From an uncultured Bacteroidia bacterium (GTDB lineage Bacteria; Bacteroidota; Bacteroidia; SpSt-205): a stretch of 5,064 nt of DNA. Location of the stretch: positions 1 to 5,064 of the forward strand of contig CALKJV010000101.1 of NCBI GenBank assembly GCA_937995505.1, in the 5' to 3' direction. This document shows, in pieces, positions 4,851 to 5,064 of the stretch; the stretch's first letter is position 1, and each line of letters opens with the position of its first letter. A program made the translations under genes and the position numbers. The notes beneath the pieces are model-generated. The model was not told the DNA's origin, did not search any database, and saw only the letters and a list, made by a program, of their open reading frames with translations.

Positions 4851-4854
4851 CAGT

Positions 4855-5064
4855 ATGGCGGAGGTGCGCATAGAGCCCAAATGGAAGGCCTTACTTGCAG
4901 AGGAATTTGAGAAGCCTTACTTCGCCGCCTTAGTAGCTTTTCTCAAGGATGAGCTTGCTAAGGGCAAAACTATCTACCCACCAGGCCCGTACATCTTTAG
5001 AGCTTTTGACCTGTGCCCGCCAGACAAAGTAAAAGTTGTAATCCTCGGCCAAGACCCCTATCAT
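4855..5064 (+). CDS. ung: Uracil-DNA glycosylase (family 1), N-terminal part
   Basis: Ung removes uracil from DNA, starting base-excision repair of deaminated cytosine and misincorporated dUMP. The window holds the first 70 residues of a protein normally about 220-230 long; the gene continues past the right edge. The visible part is typical: IEPKWK at 6-11, EEFEKPYF at 16-23, IYPPG at 40-44, FDLCPPDKVKVVILGQDPYH to the edge. The general-base aspartate is D67 in GQDPYH. Two in-frame ATGs are possible, at 4840 and 4855. I choose 4855, giving MAEVRIEPKWK, because homologous proteins begin close to the IEP motif and because 4855 lies 4 nt after TACCTTCG, as for other genes here. The 4840 start would place that promoter element inside the coding region. 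It is divergent from the thiolase gene across 44 bp. Identification is secure. Confidence 0.95.
   Translation, partial: MAEVRIEPKWKALLAEEFEKPYFAALVAFLKDELAKGKTIYPPGPYIFRAFDLCPPDKVKVVILGQDPYH

Noticed and set aside
4359..4910. 183-codon open frame on the plus strand opposite the thiolase gene and running into ung.
   Set aside because: Low-complexity Ala/Ser/Arg/Thr composition, no motif, and it overlaps two securely identified genes.
4965..4972. A fifth exact TAnnTTTG match (TAGTTTTG on the minus strand) inside ung.
   Set aside because: It lies about 150 bp upstream of the thiolase start, inside coding sequence, with no start codon just downstream. It fits the two or three chance matches expected in the window.

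Overview
The window is a compact stretch of bacterial chromosome that most likely comes from a member of the Bacteroidota (or a close FCB-group relative), moderately GC-rich and possibly thermophilic. Three things point there. The bS21, Ung and thiolase proteins have the sequence style I associate with that phylum. The helix-hairpin-helix (HhH) protein is of a membrane-anchored, multi-repeat kind that I associate with Bacteroidota. Most decisively, exact copies of the Bacteroidota-type -7 promoter element TAnnTTTG sit directly in front of four genes, with one-base variants (TAnnTTCG) in front of two more. The placement is inferred from recalled family features, not from a search.

Layout from left to right. 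(1) 1-295, minus: N-terminal 98 residues of GcvP, the glycine cleavage P-protein, running off the left edge. (2) A 64-bp divergent promoter region. (3) 360-2427, plus: an HhH-repeat membrane protein, adenine phosphoribosyltransferase (apt) and a GNAT acetyltransferase, with gaps of 10 and 33 bp. (4) 2388-4810, minus: tsaD, rpsU and a PcaF/PaaJ-type thiolase, transcribed in the order thiolase, rpsU, tsaD. The 3' ends of the GNAT gene and tsaD overlap by 40 bp. (5) A 44-bp divergent promoter region. (6) 4855-5064, plus: the first 70 residues of uracil-DNA glycosylase (ung), running off the right edge just after its catalytic GQDPYH motif. There is no gene-free stretch longer than 64 bp, and I see no RNA gene, mobile element, CRISPR array or convincing intrinsic terminator.

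The genes are ordinary housekeeping functions: one-carbon metabolism (gcvP), purine salvage (apt), translation and tRNA modification (rpsU, tsaD), acyl-CoA metabolism (thiolase) and DNA repair (ung). I do not see an undescribed defence or mobile system.

The unusual signal lies in how the genes start. Six of eight have TAnnTT(T/C)G ending only 4-6 nt before an ATG and no Shine-Dalgarno (SD) sequence, which predicts leaderless or nearly leaderless mRNAs. The two genes without such an element (GNAT and tsaD, both internal in their gene clusters) start with GTG and have a purine-rich SD-like sequence instead. Other points worth a look are a perfect 12-bp inverted repeat inside the HhH gene, a promoter element fused to the HhH stop codon, and mirror-image promoters packed between the thiolase gene and ung.
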